Part shown: positions 1 through 10,911 of the stretch, piece after piece | How the letters are laid out: each line of letters begins with the position of its first letter | Numbering within the stretch: position 1 is the first letter of the stretch | Source: Combretum micranthum | Taxonomy: Eukaryota; Streptophyta; Magnoliopsida; Myrtales; Combretaceae | Assembly (NCBI GenBank): GCA_024138025.1 | Contig: JAMXBD010000823.1 | Location: 496,001-560,000 of the forward strand | DNA length: 64,000 bases | Direction of reading: 5' to 3' | The notes under the pieces: model-generated | Seen by the model: only the letters and a program-made list of their open reading frames with translations | What the model was told of the DNA's origin: nothing | Database searches by the model: none | Translations under genes and position numbers: made by a program

Positions 1-701
1 ATTTAATGAAGTTTTAATCCGGCTTTTGATATTTTGAGGAGCCAAAACGCCATTTTTTATATAAAAAAAAAAAACATGTAACGAGCTCAAAAAATGAGCT
101 CAGAAGCTTTAACAATGGCGAACAGAATTGGGGAAGACGACGCGCGTGTAGCACATGCCCACGCTTCCCAGGCCCGTGAGATCCCGCGCCGTGAGTGCAC
201 TGCATACGCGTAAAAAAAATTGAACATTAGCACACTCAGGATGATTCGAACTCCGGTCTCTTCTCCAACATTGCATTGCCTTAACCAAGTGTGTGGTTTA
301 TTTCCTCGTTAAATAAGCTATTCCAGATATATTTAACCATTCAAACTAGGCTTAGTATAATTCAAATGAAAACGAGCCAAATTTGATTCGAGATCCAAAT
401 TAATTTTTAAATACAACCTAAAACATGACAAACCTAAAAATCTTTTTATATATATATATATATATATATTAAAAAAAACTTTAAAAGTTTATTTATTAAA
501 TTTTTTTTTAGATTTCTTGATTTTCAAATTTTTATATTCTTTTCCAATTTTGTAATTTTCTTTAATTTAGCTAATTTTTTGTTTTTTTTATGATTTTCAA
601 TTTTTATTGTATTTTCTATCTTTTTTATAATTTTTATGATTTTTTTGAATTTTTATTATTTTTTTATTTTTCAAAAGATGGGCAAAAATGGGGTGTCGAC
701 A
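1..701 (-). mobile_element. Partial LTR of family T (TGTAGACACCC family), cut by the window start
   Basis: Read on the minus strand, the segment starts at 701 with TGTCGACACCCC followed by ATTTTTGCCC. This is the same start as the complete family T solo LTR at 61338-63985 (TGTAGACACCC, then AATTTTTGCCC) and the plus-strand copy at 16863 (TGTAGACACTC). It also carries a tRNA-like stretch near its 5' end, as the other two copies do. The rest of the element lies outside the window, so neither the distal end nor a target duplication can be checked. The interior holds an (AT)n run at about 447-470 and long T-rich stretches. Open frames here are short and unlike known proteins. The family resembles Ty3/gypsy Tat/Ogre-type LTRs, but that lineage is inferred from memory of such repeats. 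Confidence 0.6.
231..296 (-). other. tRNA-like A-box/B-box sequence in family T LTR
   Basis: On the minus strand an A-box-like CTTGGTTAAGGC is followed about 25 bases later by a B-box-like GGAGTTCGAATC. Spacing resembles a tRNA, but no convincing acceptor or anticodon stem can be paired. I read it as a tRNA-derived fossil or Pol III promoter-like motif inside the LTR, not a working tRNA gene. Equivalent sequences occur in the other two family T copies. Confidence 0.4.
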
Positions 702-1053
702 CATCCAAATGAAAATTACCATCCATGTTGTGGATCTTTCCCTCCAAGTTTGACGAATTCTAGTTTACATTTTTATTTTCTTAATGATTGTTTTACTAAA
801 GACACTAAAAAAGGGTTTCATATTCATTTTACAATCATATGACATTATTCTCTTAATACAAGCTTGAAATGTTATTTTTTTTTTTATTATTTAGTTCTAG
901 TTTTATCTCATTTATTAAATTGTAAATAATACTAGTTTTATAAATTTCTCACAAGGTTGTGGCAAATGATTTTAGTCGATCTTATTAAATCATAAGTTAT
1001 AATGATACCTAAATTCATTCACTTTACTTTGACTCCTTTTTATTTGAATTATA
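702..1053. other. AT-rich spacer, no gene seen
   Basis: The spacer lies between the family T LTR and the first copia element. It is T-rich with no supported coding frame. The five bases after the LTR (CATCC) would be its target duplication, but the partner is outside the window. Confidence 0.5.
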
Positions 1054-2125
1054 TGTTGAACTTGTATGTTCAATGTGAATTCTGATGAGATAATTAGTTG
1101 CACAATTTACTACTCAATTATATTAAATTACACTTAATTAGTCAAACAACTTGGATAAACAACATGCTAGAATATTATATATGTGTGTGTGTGTGTGTGT
1201 TTTGGTGTACGTGTTTTGGTGTACGTGTTGTTCTCTAGATTGTGTAGAAATTAGTAGGTACAAATTTTTTAGCATAGCTTTGGTTGCGGTTCTCATCGAA
1301 GGCTCCACATGTCCATTCATTGGAATGACAAGCTTAAATTACCAAGCTCAATGAGTTAAAAGTAGTAACCTTAGTCGAGGGATAAATCCAAGGTGCAATA
1401 AGTTTAAGGGAAGACAAGCTTAGAGCGTAACAGGTTTGAATCTTGGGCTCGACGAGTATAAATAAGCACAAACTTGGTCAAGGATAAAACTTAAGGCGCA
1501 ACAAGTCTAAGGCGTAATAGTTTAAAATACGAGACAATATGGCGTGAAAGAGCCATTACACACATTTAATGCTTAATGATATTAAAAGGTTATCTGTGAT
1601 GGATATTTAAAATCTTAAAATGTATAAATACTCGGTTAAAAGGTCTTATTTACGAACAAACAAATCAGAAAATTCTCTCATTATCTTTGTACTATTGCTC
1701 ATTAATTTGCGAAATTTGCAAAGAGAGAAAAATATTTAGTGTTGTGTTTTTGTATTTGTTATCTATAAGAGAGTATCTTAAGAGAGAAGGAAATATTTTA
1801 TTTCCTGAGTGTTGTAAACTGTTATATTGCTCTATTTGAGCTCATATTATTAAGATCAATAAAGTGTATGAAATCCTCTAATTGGAGACGATTTAGATGA
1901 TCGCGGAGAGTAGGAAGCCAATCAAACTCTACGTTAAATCTGAGCTTATATTTTCTTTCCTTATCTCTTTAATATTCTTTTTAGTAATCTATTGTTGTCA
2001 TATTTGCTGCTATTAAAGTTTAATTTGATCTCTTGCACAAAAATTTTTATTTAAGCTTTTTAAGGTGAATACTCAATTCACCTCGTCCCTTTCCCCACTC
2101 TTGAGTATTTTCTAATTTACTTTCA
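1054..2125 (+). repeat. 5' LTR of copia element 1
   Basis: Begins TGTTGAACTTGTATG and ends TTTACTTTCA. It aligns along its length with 6549-7580. It carries a (TG)n run at about 1182-1201 followed by a duplicated GTTTTGGTGTAC unit that expands it relative to the 3' copy. Confidence 0.88.
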
Positions 2126-2127
2126 TT

Positions 2128-2140
2128 TGGTATTAGAGCC
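2128..2140 (+). other. Primer binding site (initiator Met tRNA type)
   Basis: TGGTATTAGAGCC starts two bases after the LTR ends. The usual plant copia site, complementary to the initiator methionine tRNA 3' end, is TGGTATCAGAGC; one C-to-T change is visible. Confidence 0.8.
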
Positions 2141-2227
2141 TCGTCTCTAATTTTTTGTGCTTAATCGCATTTAAAGTAAAGATCATGGCATGAAATACAC
2201 TAGGGTTTCTATAAGTTAGAAAAGACA

Positions 2228-4950
2228 TATGAAGGAACTTTAAGAGTAAGAGATACAAAAGTAAGTCTTTTATGTGGACAATTTGAAATTTTCAAAATGC
2301 TTCGAAATTAATCTATAGAAGAGATGCATAATAGATTCATCAATATCATAAATCTCTTGAGTATACTTGGAAAGAATTTCACTAATGTGAAAATAAATTC
2401 TAAACTACTTAGGTCCTTACTTAAGAATTGGGAAGCAAAGAGAACTGCTGTTGAAAAAGCACGAGATTTAAGTATTATGAGCAAAGAGAAACTCCTTGGA
2501 GCACTCAAAACACATCAACTGATTAAGAAGCAAGGAGAAAAATTAAGAAAGAAGGCTATTGCTTTAAAAGCTATGAGTCATGACTTCAGTGATGATGTTG
2601 ATGAGGAGGAGAAGGAGGTTACTTTAATGGCCAATAAGTTCGAGAAGTTTATGAAGTTTAACAACAAGATAAAAAAAAAAAGGATAATGACAATAGCTCA
2701 TCAAGACATAAAAAGGAAAAGAATGATGTGGTAACTTGCTACAAATGTCACAAGTCAAGACATATTCAACAACACCGTCCAATGCTCAGGATAGCATCCA
2801 AGAGATCCAAAAAAGAACCTATCATTGCCACTTAAAGTGATGATGAATCAACTAACTCAGATCAGAACATGTGCTTCATGGCATTGGATGATGAAGTAAG
2901 TTCTCCATCTTCTCCTTCTTATGATGAGATTTATGGTATGTATGAAAAAGCATGTAGTAGATTGATAAAAGTAGAGAAAAAAAATAGCATGCTTAAAACC
3001 TAAATGAAGAAAGTAGGAGAAGAGCTAAATAAATTTAGTAGTGAATATGAGAAGGTTAAAATAGAAAATGAAAAGTTGCATTGATAAGTCATTTTTACTT
3101 TATATTTTTCATAGGATTTTGAGCTCATTTTTCTAAGGATTTCAAATAAAAATCCTATAAAATTGATGTTTTGATAAATAATGTTGTTTTGAAGCTCTTA
3201 GAATTCAATGAGGAATAATCAAAGTGTTTTAAATTAGATTTGGAGCAAAAACAACAAGTAAAGTCAAGATTGCAGAAGTCGAGCCATATAAAGTTACAAC
3301 CGAGGCTAAAAAAGGAAGAAAACAACAAAAAATGGTCTATCGAGCCTTAACTGCGAGCCATTGACATGACCCTCGACTTCAGTCGAAGTGATTGAGCATC
3401 ATTTTGGAGAAATACACTATCGAGCCTCAAAGTCGAGCCTCAAATCTTGACCCTCGACAATTGTTTTGACAAACCAATTCTTCATCAGAATTGCCTCGAG
3501 CCTCAGCAATACGAGCCTTGACTTTCTCAATTTTACCCCTAATAGAGCAATGGACAAAAACACATGGTTTACTTTGGAAATTCCTAAAGTCGAGCCTGAT
3601 TTTGCTTAATACGAGCCTCGACCAACAAATCACACGTAACCCTCGATGAGTGTTTTCATAGATCATATCGCGTGTGGAAATGTCACAAATTCTATTAGAG
3701 AGAATCTGCCACTTGTTAATAAAATAGGCTATGCTTTCTGTGCCTAGTAGACTATAAATAAACGTGCAAGTATGTGTTGTAAAGTATGTACCAATAGTGT
3801 AATTCAGTATTAACGTAGAGTAGTTTTTTAAAGGATTCTTGGGTAAAAGAATTTACATTTCTTCTTACTTGAGAATATCTTCTATTTTTTGGGTAAAATC
3901 AATTTAACCCGATGTTTGTAATTTCTATGAATTTATGATCAATTAATTGATTAATCTTTTGAATTTGTTTTTTTTTCTTCTAATTCGTTCTTATTTTGAT
4001 AAATCCATTGAGGAATAAACTCCTACAGCTTAGGGATTACGAATCCAATTCCTGATTCAGTTTTATTTCAAATGCGCTTTTAAGTAAATTTGATTGGGTT
4101 TTTGCAATTAGTGACTTGACCTTGAACTTATGGTTTTTAAAAGAGTGGTGCACTCTTTTAGATCCACGATTGATATCAATTGGATAATCGAGAGATCATT
4201 CAATTAAATAGATCATGGTTGCTAATGAAGTCGATCCTAACCACCTCTTGCCAAGGAATGGGTGAAGACTTCCTGTCACTTGTTTTAAAAATTCATTGAG
4301 TTGTTTTTTCTAAACAATGGATTCATGTTCTTTATGCGGGTCTAATTAGAATTTCAGATTACTGGTTTCAGCTAGATTTAGAACAACAGACTTCGAGAGA
4401 AGCTTTAGTTTAAATTAGAGAATTTGGCGGTATAAACACGCAATTCAAATAGCTTTTAAGAAGTTTGTTGTTTTTAAGAAATCATTCTGATAAGGAATTG
4501 GTGAAGTAACCCTGAGCTACTGTTTCATAGAAGTTACAGGCTTATTTCTTATTTTACCTATTAATCGTTTGTGAATATTCCTAACTTAGCATAATTTCTT
4601 TTTCTTTATGATTTTTCTAAACCTTTCTTTGGCTGTGAATGGGTGAAGTTGGAAGTACACTAGCTGCCAACTATTCCCTTAGGACCGACCTAAATCACTA
4701 TCTATGCTACATTTGATGGGTACACTTGCCTTGTGAGACCGTAGTTTTTGAAACTGATTTAGAAAACATTGATTAATTTGAAAACTCGGTTAATGATCAG
4801 TATGAATTGAGATTCAATTAATCCAGACACAAACCATGCATGAAGAAAACGATATTTTAAAATTAGAAAATGAAAAGATGAATAATAAATGTAAGAAGCT
4901 AAAAAGTAGAAATGATGAATTGAGCAGGATCAGTAAGAAATTAAATCCAT
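2228..4950 (+). pseudogene. Copia gag (UBN2-type, zinc knuckle, coiled coil), broken
   Basis: Translation from about 2228 gives the copia capsid pattern, including IEEMHNRFINIIN and LRSLLKNWEAKRTAVEKA (2324-2480). A degenerate zinc knuckle follows at about 2734-2775 (CYKCHKSRH with the last Cys lost), then an acidic linker and a Lys/Glu-rich coiled coil (about 2940-3080 and 4842-4945). In-frame stops occur near 2309, 2833 and 3001, and the frame shifts around 2680-2735. The 1755-bp LTR at 3082-4836 splits the coiled coil; removing it with one 5-bp duplicate joins ENEKLH directly to EENDIL in the same frame. Gag ends abruptly at about 4950, where RT sequence starts. Family identity is secure; the product is dead. 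Confidence 0.8.
3082..4836. mobile_element. Solo LTR (1755 bp) inserted in copia gag, 5-bp TSD TGCAT
   Basis: The insert starts TGATAAGTCATTTTTAC and ends ACACAAACCA. It is flanked by a perfect duplication TGCAT (3077-3081 and 4837-4841). The gag frame is continuous once it is removed, which fixes both edges to the base. No coding frame, primer site or second LTR lies inside, so it is a solo LTR. A TATA-like ACTATAAATAAAC near 3751-3763 suggests plus-strand orientation. The segment is rich in CGAGCC repeats (about 3280-3640). Start and size suit a Ty3/gypsy LTR, but the lineage is not proven. Confidence 0.85.
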
Positions 4951-5840
4951 AAAGCACGAATTTGAAATGAGCATGATGGGAGAGCTCAATTATTTTCAAG
5001 GTCTCTAAGTGAAGCAATCTAAAAATGGAACTTTCATTAAGCAATCTAAAAATGGAACTTTCATCAAGCAATCTAAATATACCAAAGATCTCTTGAAAGA
5101 TTCAAATTGGATTATTGTAAAATAAGAACTATACCTATGAGCATAAGCGTAAAACTTGACAAAGATGAAAATGGAAAAAATGTTTTGTGAAAAGTTGTAT
5201 AGAGGCATGATAGGTAGTTTCTTATATCTGACAGCTTCATGACCTGATATCATGTTCTCGGATGCTTATGTACATGATTTCAATCTTACCTAAAGGAATC
5301 ATACTTAAATACAGTAAAACACATACTCAAGTATCTTGCAGGCATTATTAAATTTGGCTTGTGGTATCCAAAGTTCACTTCTTTCGATCTAGTTGGATTC
5401 TCTGATGCTGACTTTGCTGGGTGCAAAGTTGATTGGAAAAGCATAAGCAGAACATGCTACTTTCTTGGAAACTTCCTAATATCTTGGCACTCTAAGAAGC
5501 AAAATTCAGTTGCACTTTCAACTGCTAAAGCCAAACATGTAATTATCGATAGCTATTGTGCATAAGTTGTAATGATGAAACAAACTTTGCTAGATTATGG
5601 ACTAAGTTACAAAAATGTTCCAATTCGATGTGTAACTCAAGTGTTATAAATTAAATAAAAATCCGATCCAAAACTCAAGGTCCAAGCATATCGAAATTAG
5701 ACATTATTTCATTAGAGATTATATTCTAAATAGAGATATCAGCTTGGAATTTGTAGGTACAAATAATCAAATTGCTGATATTTTTACAAAATGCTTAAGC
5801 GATGATCATTTTTGCACTTTGTGTAGAATTAGGCACGATA
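4951..5840 (+). pseudogene. Copia reverse transcriptase C-terminus plus RNase H, broken
   Basis: Starts with FEMSMMGELNYF, the conserved copia RT motif downstream of the YVDD site, so the catalytic half is deleted. A 27-bp tandem duplication follows. Near 5330-5560 the RNase H region reads LKYLAG...GFSDADFAGCKVDWKS, LGNFLISWHSKKQ and VALSTAKAKH, the classic copia signature. Distal RNase H continues to about 5840 in shifted frames (IFTKCLSDDHF). Stops and frameshifts are frequent between 5000 and 5330 and after 5565, so this is a relic. RNase H would normally degrade the RNA strand of the RNA/DNA hybrid during reverse transcription. Confidence 0.82.
5012..5065 (+). repeat. 27-bp in-frame tandem duplication in RT
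   Basis: Two copies of a 27-base unit encode KQSKNGTFI twice, followed by a partial third (KQSK). The family normally has this motif once before the conserved KY..DLL segment. The copies differ at one base. Confidence 0.85.
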
Positions 5841-6264
5841 AAGAATGATGAGTGCTAAATACACGGAGCAAGTTTATCTAGAACTTAATCTTAGGATAAA
5901 AGAAGCTATTAGTGTCCATATATATGTTTTTTGATGATTGTGAAATATCCAGACTGCTTAAAATTTATGATTTTTTTATGCATGCTCTTGCTATGATTGT
6001 GCTAAAACCTAGTTTTGAATATTAGCATGGTTATTCATGTTTTTGATACATCAAAATGTTTGGATTGCTCAGTAATGCTTTTTAGACTTATTTGAACATT
6101 CAATTTAGACTTCTTAGACAATTTGTGCACTCTTGAGAAACCTATTCTGTAATCTTCTGACAACAACTTGCACAAATTTGTGATATGAGGATTTTTGAAA
6201 CTTGTATGTTGCCTGTGCATCTTTCCTTATTTAAAATGTTCTGCGTTTGTCTTCTTATTTTTTA

Positions 6265-6548
6265 TGAGTCTAAAGGGAGAGAGAAATGTTGAATGCACAA
6301 TTAACCTACATAAATAGTATATTTTGATGTGTCTAAAAGGGGAGAAAAATATGTTTAATGTATGTTATAGTGTATATTTGTTTGTTTGACCATTATGTAT
6401 AACTTGCACTTTCCTAGAATTAAGCATCAAGTTTTTGAATTAAGTTTGAGAAAATTCTTTTGAAACTTGGATGCTTAATTGAGGGGAAGTATGCTTAATT
6501 GAAAGGGAGTTAATTATACATGATTGTCCCTATCAAAAAGGGGGAGAT
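6265..6548 (+). other. Polypurine tract and upstream purine-tract cluster
   Basis: AAAAAGGGGGAGAT (6535-6548) ends exactly at the 3' LTR and is a textbook plus-strand primer tract. Similar runs lie upstream near 6272, 6338, 6481 and 6501. Multiple purine tracts before the 3' LTR are a known Sirevirus trait. Confidence 0.75.
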
Positions 6549-7580
6549 TGTTAAACTTGTATGTTTAATGTGAATTTTGATGAGACAATTAGTTGCACAA
6601 TTAACTACTCAATTGTGTTAAATTACCTTTAATTAGTCAAACAACTTGGATAAATAACATGCTACAATATATATGTGTGTGTGTGTTTTGGAGTATGTGT
6701 TGTTCTTAATGGCTCAACAAGTCCATTCACAGGGCACAATAAGCTTAAATTATCAAGTTTGATGAGTTCGAAGTAGCACGGCCTTAGTTGAGGGATAAAT
6801 CTAAGGTGCGAATAAGTTTAAAGGGGGACAAGCTTAAGGCGTGGCAAATTTGATCTCGGGCTTGATGAGTCCAAAGAAGCACAAACTTGATCAATGGTCA
6901 AACTTAAGGTGTGATAAGTTTAAGACGTGACAAGTTTGAAGCGTGGTAGTTTAAAATACGATCCAATGTGGCATGCAAGAGCCGTTACACTCATTTATTG
7001 CTTGACGATTTTAAACGTTATCTCTAAAGGACATTTAACCTTGAAATGTATAAATACTCTTTCCTTGGGAGATTCAAGAAGGGTTTGAGCTGAGAAGAAG
7101 TGGTTAAGAGGTTTTATTTGCAAACAAAGAAATCAGAAAATTCTCTCATTGTCTTTGTATTCTTGTTTATTAATTTGCAAAATCTGCAAAGAGAGAGAAA
7201 ATCATTTAGTGCTCTATTATTATATTTGTTATCTATAAGAGAACATCTTAAGAGAGAAGGAAATATTTTATTTCTTAAGTGTTGGAAACTAGTGTACTAC
7301 TCTATTTGAGCTTATGTTATTGAGATTAATAAAGTGTGTGAAGTCCTTGATTAAAGACGATTTGAAGATCGTAGAGAGTAGGAAGTAGATCGAACTCCAT
7401 GTTAAATCTGGCTTTATATCTTTTTCCCATCTCTTTTAATATTCTTTTTAGTACCCTTTATTGCCATATCCACTGCTATTAAAGTTTAATTTGATCTCTT
7501 GCACAAAAATTTATTTATTGTTGAGCTTTTTAGGGCAAATATCTTTCACTCCCTCTTGAGTATTTTCTAGTGTGCTTTCA
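6549..7580 (+). repeat. 3' LTR of copia element 1
   Basis: Begins TGTTAAACTTGTATG, ends GTGTGCTTTCA, and aligns with the 5' LTR at 1054-2125. Substitutions and small indels are scattered throughout. Confidence 0.88.
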
Positions 7581-8155
7581 ATATCCAATCAATATAATAG
7601 TTCTATCCATCTTATTTTCCTATTTTTAGACTAAGAACCTTATAAAGTTCTTGTTCTATCTTTAAAATTCTCAAAATGCAAAGGGATAGTCACTTGGAAT
7701 CCACCTTTGCTCCGTAGTACTATCACCTAATTTAGAAAGTATGTTCTTTTTTCTACAACTGTTGATGAAGGTATGTTATAATTAGTGTGTTTTTCAAAGA
7801 TAAATACTTATTATTATTGTTGTTATTGTTGTTGTTGTTGTTGTTATTGTTATAGGGAGAACCAAACTAATGTCAATCTTGTTGGAAAATCAATATCCAT
7901 ACCATTTAATTAGTAGGGCTTTGTGTCAAATGGCTTTTAACCAAATATTGAAATTGTTTGAAAAGAATAATCAAGTCATATTCATATATACCACAAAAAA
8001 TAGAGATTAATAAATTATAAACATCTAAAACAAACATTTTTAATTTTTCCTAATAAAAAATTATCTTATATGATATTCGTTTATTTTCTCCTTAAAGAAA
8101 TTATGTTCAAGCAATTCAATGGATTTATATAAAGATGGGCAGTTGAAGATTCGAT
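7581..8155. other. Intergenic; (GTT/ATT)n microsatellite
   Basis: No coding frame supported. A trinucleotide run of ATT and GTT units occupies about 7809-7853. The remainder is AT-rich. Confidence 0.5.
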
Positions 8156-8508
8156 AAATGTCACATTAGTACCTTAGCTTTGCATAAAAATTCAATTTGG
8201 TATATAAACTTTAAAGTAGTTAATTTAATATCCAATCAAACTTTTTGCAATTATTATTACTACCATCTATGATGTTGTTTCCTATGTTTGTCGATGAGGA
8301 AGAGGCACCTAATAATTGAATTTACTACTTTATCTAACACCACGTAGCAACTATATACTACTTCCTTTGCATTAGGGAAAAAAGCAAACGGTATAAATAA
8401 GGTAGCAAAAGTAAAAAGGAAAAGTTTGGTTAAGTATTAAATTGACACTTTAAAGTTTATGTCAAATCGTTTTTTCTACAAAGCTCAAATAACCAAATTT
8501 AACATTTT
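8156..8508. mobile_element. Fold-back MITE-like element with long inverted arms
   Basis: The left arm (about 8156-8245) and the reverse complement of the right arm (about 8425-8508) share aligned stretches such as AAACTTTAAAGT, TTAATTTAATA and AGCTTTG. Arm length is near 80 bp with several mismatches, around a loop of about 180 bp. The loop encodes nothing recognisable. No clear target duplication was found, so the superfamily is not assigned. Confidence 0.5.
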
Positions 8509-8689
8509 TCTTTTGGAGTTTTATAGATGTACCAAGTAGGCATAAGCCTAGGCTAGGTTAGGTTCTTAAACTGGTTGATCCTGTTGTATGGGTCATGATC
8601 TGTGTATGTTGACTTGGCAGCTCGGTAAGTTATGCTTGGGTCAATTATGTCAACCTACCAAACTGTTGGTTGCCTAGAGTCGGTTGTTT

Positions 8690-8721
<32 letters not shown>

Positions 8722-10502
8722 AGCTAAAAAAATAGAATTAGTAAAGACACATTGGCAATAGACGTAATAAATGTAGTTGCTAAAGTGGAGAGAGAGAAAA
8801 AAAAAAGGAGAAAAATGATGAAAAGAGAAGTGTGTTTGAAAAATGGAGAGTGGAGCAAGTTGATGTGTGCGAAAAGGTGTTGGGTAGATGATGAGAAAGA
8901 GAGAAGGAGAGCGAGAAGAGAGAAAGAAGAAAAGAGAAAGATAGAAGGACATAGAGATTGGACACAATGCAAGAGAATAACTACATGTTCCTTGGGTAAA
9001 AATGGATTTCCATTCCTTTATTGTTCATATGAAGTGACTATTGTGGTGTTTAGCTGCTTTTTAAACTTTAAATAGCAATTACGTATAATTATTATTATAC
9101 AAAATATAAATAGCAATTCATATCTCTATCTCATGTATTGCTATTTACATAATTTATTTTAAGGTTAAGAAAAAAAATTAATTTCGCAATAAAAAATTAC
9201 AAAAAGGCCATTAGGTTGAAAATAATCCCAAAAATAGATAACTTAATATTTCTTGAAGAGAAGAGTTCAATACATTAGATTAAATTTATGTCCTTAAGAG
9301 ATGAGTTTGCATCAACTCAACCATCTACATGGAAATAGTAAATCTTTATCTCCGAATTACTAGCTAGAGACTTGTTTTTTATTTTGGTTATAGAATTATC
9401 AGTCATCTTTGATTCACATTTAGGCAAGTCCACAAGTCAACAAGTTGACCATCATTATATGTTTCTCGTCATTGGTTTAGAAGTTTTGTAGTTTTGAACA
9501 ATTGGCTACTTTAGTGTCTAAGAGTCGGGAATTCAAAAATGGAAAAGAAAGGAGATACCGAACCCATCCTCTCATACACTTTCTCTTTTCACTAATCTGC
9601 ATTAGTCAAGCTAACTGTGGGGTACACTATCTCAAACATAGCGATCACACCAAAGAAACCTACCTCCATTCAAACCAAAGCCCCAACTACACTTTACGTC
9701 ATCAAGCTCTAAGTTGACTCATTGTATGTCATGAAGCATGCACTTACCTAAGCTGTTAAGGTTAGACTAAATTCGTGAGACTAAAGTAGACCCAAACTAC
9801 TCTCCTATCTACCATATTTTCACGAGTTATGTTAACCCTACTCATTATATACATTTGCAATTGAATTCATTTCTTGAAGAGACAAGTTCAATGTAAATTT
9901 ATTGAACCTCATATTTGGAAGGACGGCTTATTGTAATTTGAACTTGTATTTTTAAGAGATTGAGCTTTTTTTAAGGTAAAAGTGAATTTCATTCATCAGA
10001 AGATATTATATCGTTAGTAAAATTGATATGAGAAAAAGGATAAACGAAGGTTGGAGGTACAATTATCCACCACATAAACGAGCATATCTCTTCTACTATC
10101 AAAGTGTCCTCGTAGGGACAGAACATTCTCCTAAGAAAATAGAACTTAACAACTGGTAAGTAGACTAGATTCCAATAATGGGAGATGGCAAAATCTCATA
10201 TAAAGGGATGAAAATAAAGTAAAAAATAAATTAAAAATACATAAGAAATTCACTTATTCTAAAAAACTACCAACAAAATAATATTTGGTTGATCTTTACG
10301 CTCTTTAAACCACCTAGATTACTAATGATTATCAATACAATGAAATAAACCTAGGTCTAATGTTAAAGTAATAGATTTATGGCTCTTTAGATCAGTAATG
10401 AGAGACTGTAGCTCTTTAGATTGGTAGTGCGTTGTTAAGGTGAATGGAAATTCCGCTTATATGGAACATTAATAGATCTATTTATGCCCACATTATAAAA
10501 AT
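8509..10502. other. Intergenic; (AG)n microsatellite, no gene seen
   Basis: An (AG)n tract lies at about 8699-8721, followed by purine-rich sequence to about 8950 that opens low-complexity frames on both strands. No family is recognisable in the rest. Confidence 0.45.
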
Positions 10503-10511
10503 AAAATATTT

Positions 10512-10902
10512 GAGGTAAATTACACAAGTATGTCACAATATTTAGGGGTAAGTTCATTTTAGGTCACAACATTTCGAAAAGTTCAAAAGAGGTCACAATA
10601 TTTAGTGTGTAAGATTATTTAAGGTCACATTGTTTTTCAATGGTTCAAAAAGATGTCACAATGTTTAAAGAAGTGAGTCAATTGACATCACCATCAATAC
10701 ATGTCATGAAGAGAAATATTTAATTGAAACTCTAAAAACTCTTCCTTTAAAGTCCAATTGACATGTATCAATAGGAAAAATATTTAATTAAATCTTAGAA
10801 GATATTTTTCCAAACGTTGTTACCTCCTTTGAACTTTTCGAAATATTATGACCTAAAATGAATTTAACACTAAATGTTGTGACCTTTCGGTATAATTTAC
10901 CC
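10512..10902. mobile_element. MITE with 9-bp target duplication (Mutator-like)
   Basis: The left end GAGGTAAATTACAC and the reverse complement of the right end GGGTAAATTATACC are inverted repeats. Longer arms also pair: TCATTTTAGGTCA and TTTCGAAAAGTTCAAA occur near both ends in opposite orientation. The flanks are a perfect 9-bp duplication AAAATATTT (10503-10511 and 10903-10911). Nine bases is the hallmark of Mutator-like transposition. The 391-bp body has no transposase, so any movement would need a transposase from elsewhere. Confidence 0.75.
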
Positions 10903-10911
10903 AAAATATTT

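Larger units (their letters stand above)
1054..7580 (+). mobile_element. Ty1/copia LTR retrotransposon 1, internally deleted, Sirevirus-like
   Basis: Two direct repeats of about 1.05 kb (1054-2125 and 6549-7580) bound the element and both run TG...CA. A primer binding site follows the left LTR and a purine tract precedes the right LTR. Inside, in plus orientation, are a decayed gag, the C-terminal part of reverse transcriptase, and RNase H. Protease, integrase and the catalytic part of RT are missing, and gag passes directly into RT near 4951. A 1755-bp solo LTR interrupts gag. Several extra purine tracts upstream of the right LTR and a coiled-coil gag resemble Sireviruses. The flanks (TTATA and ATATC) do not match as a target duplication, so the site has mutated or rearranged. 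The two LTRs differ at many positions, which implies an old insertion. Confidence 0.88.

Noticed and set aside
231..296. Functional tRNA gene
   Set aside because: A- and B-box-like motifs are present, but the acceptor, D and anticodon stems do not form. The same motif recurs in each family T LTR, so it is part of the repeat.
8689..8972. Overlapping frames of 61-107 codons on both strands
   Set aside because: Caused by the (AG)n microsatellite and adjoining purine-rich DNA; low complexity throughout.
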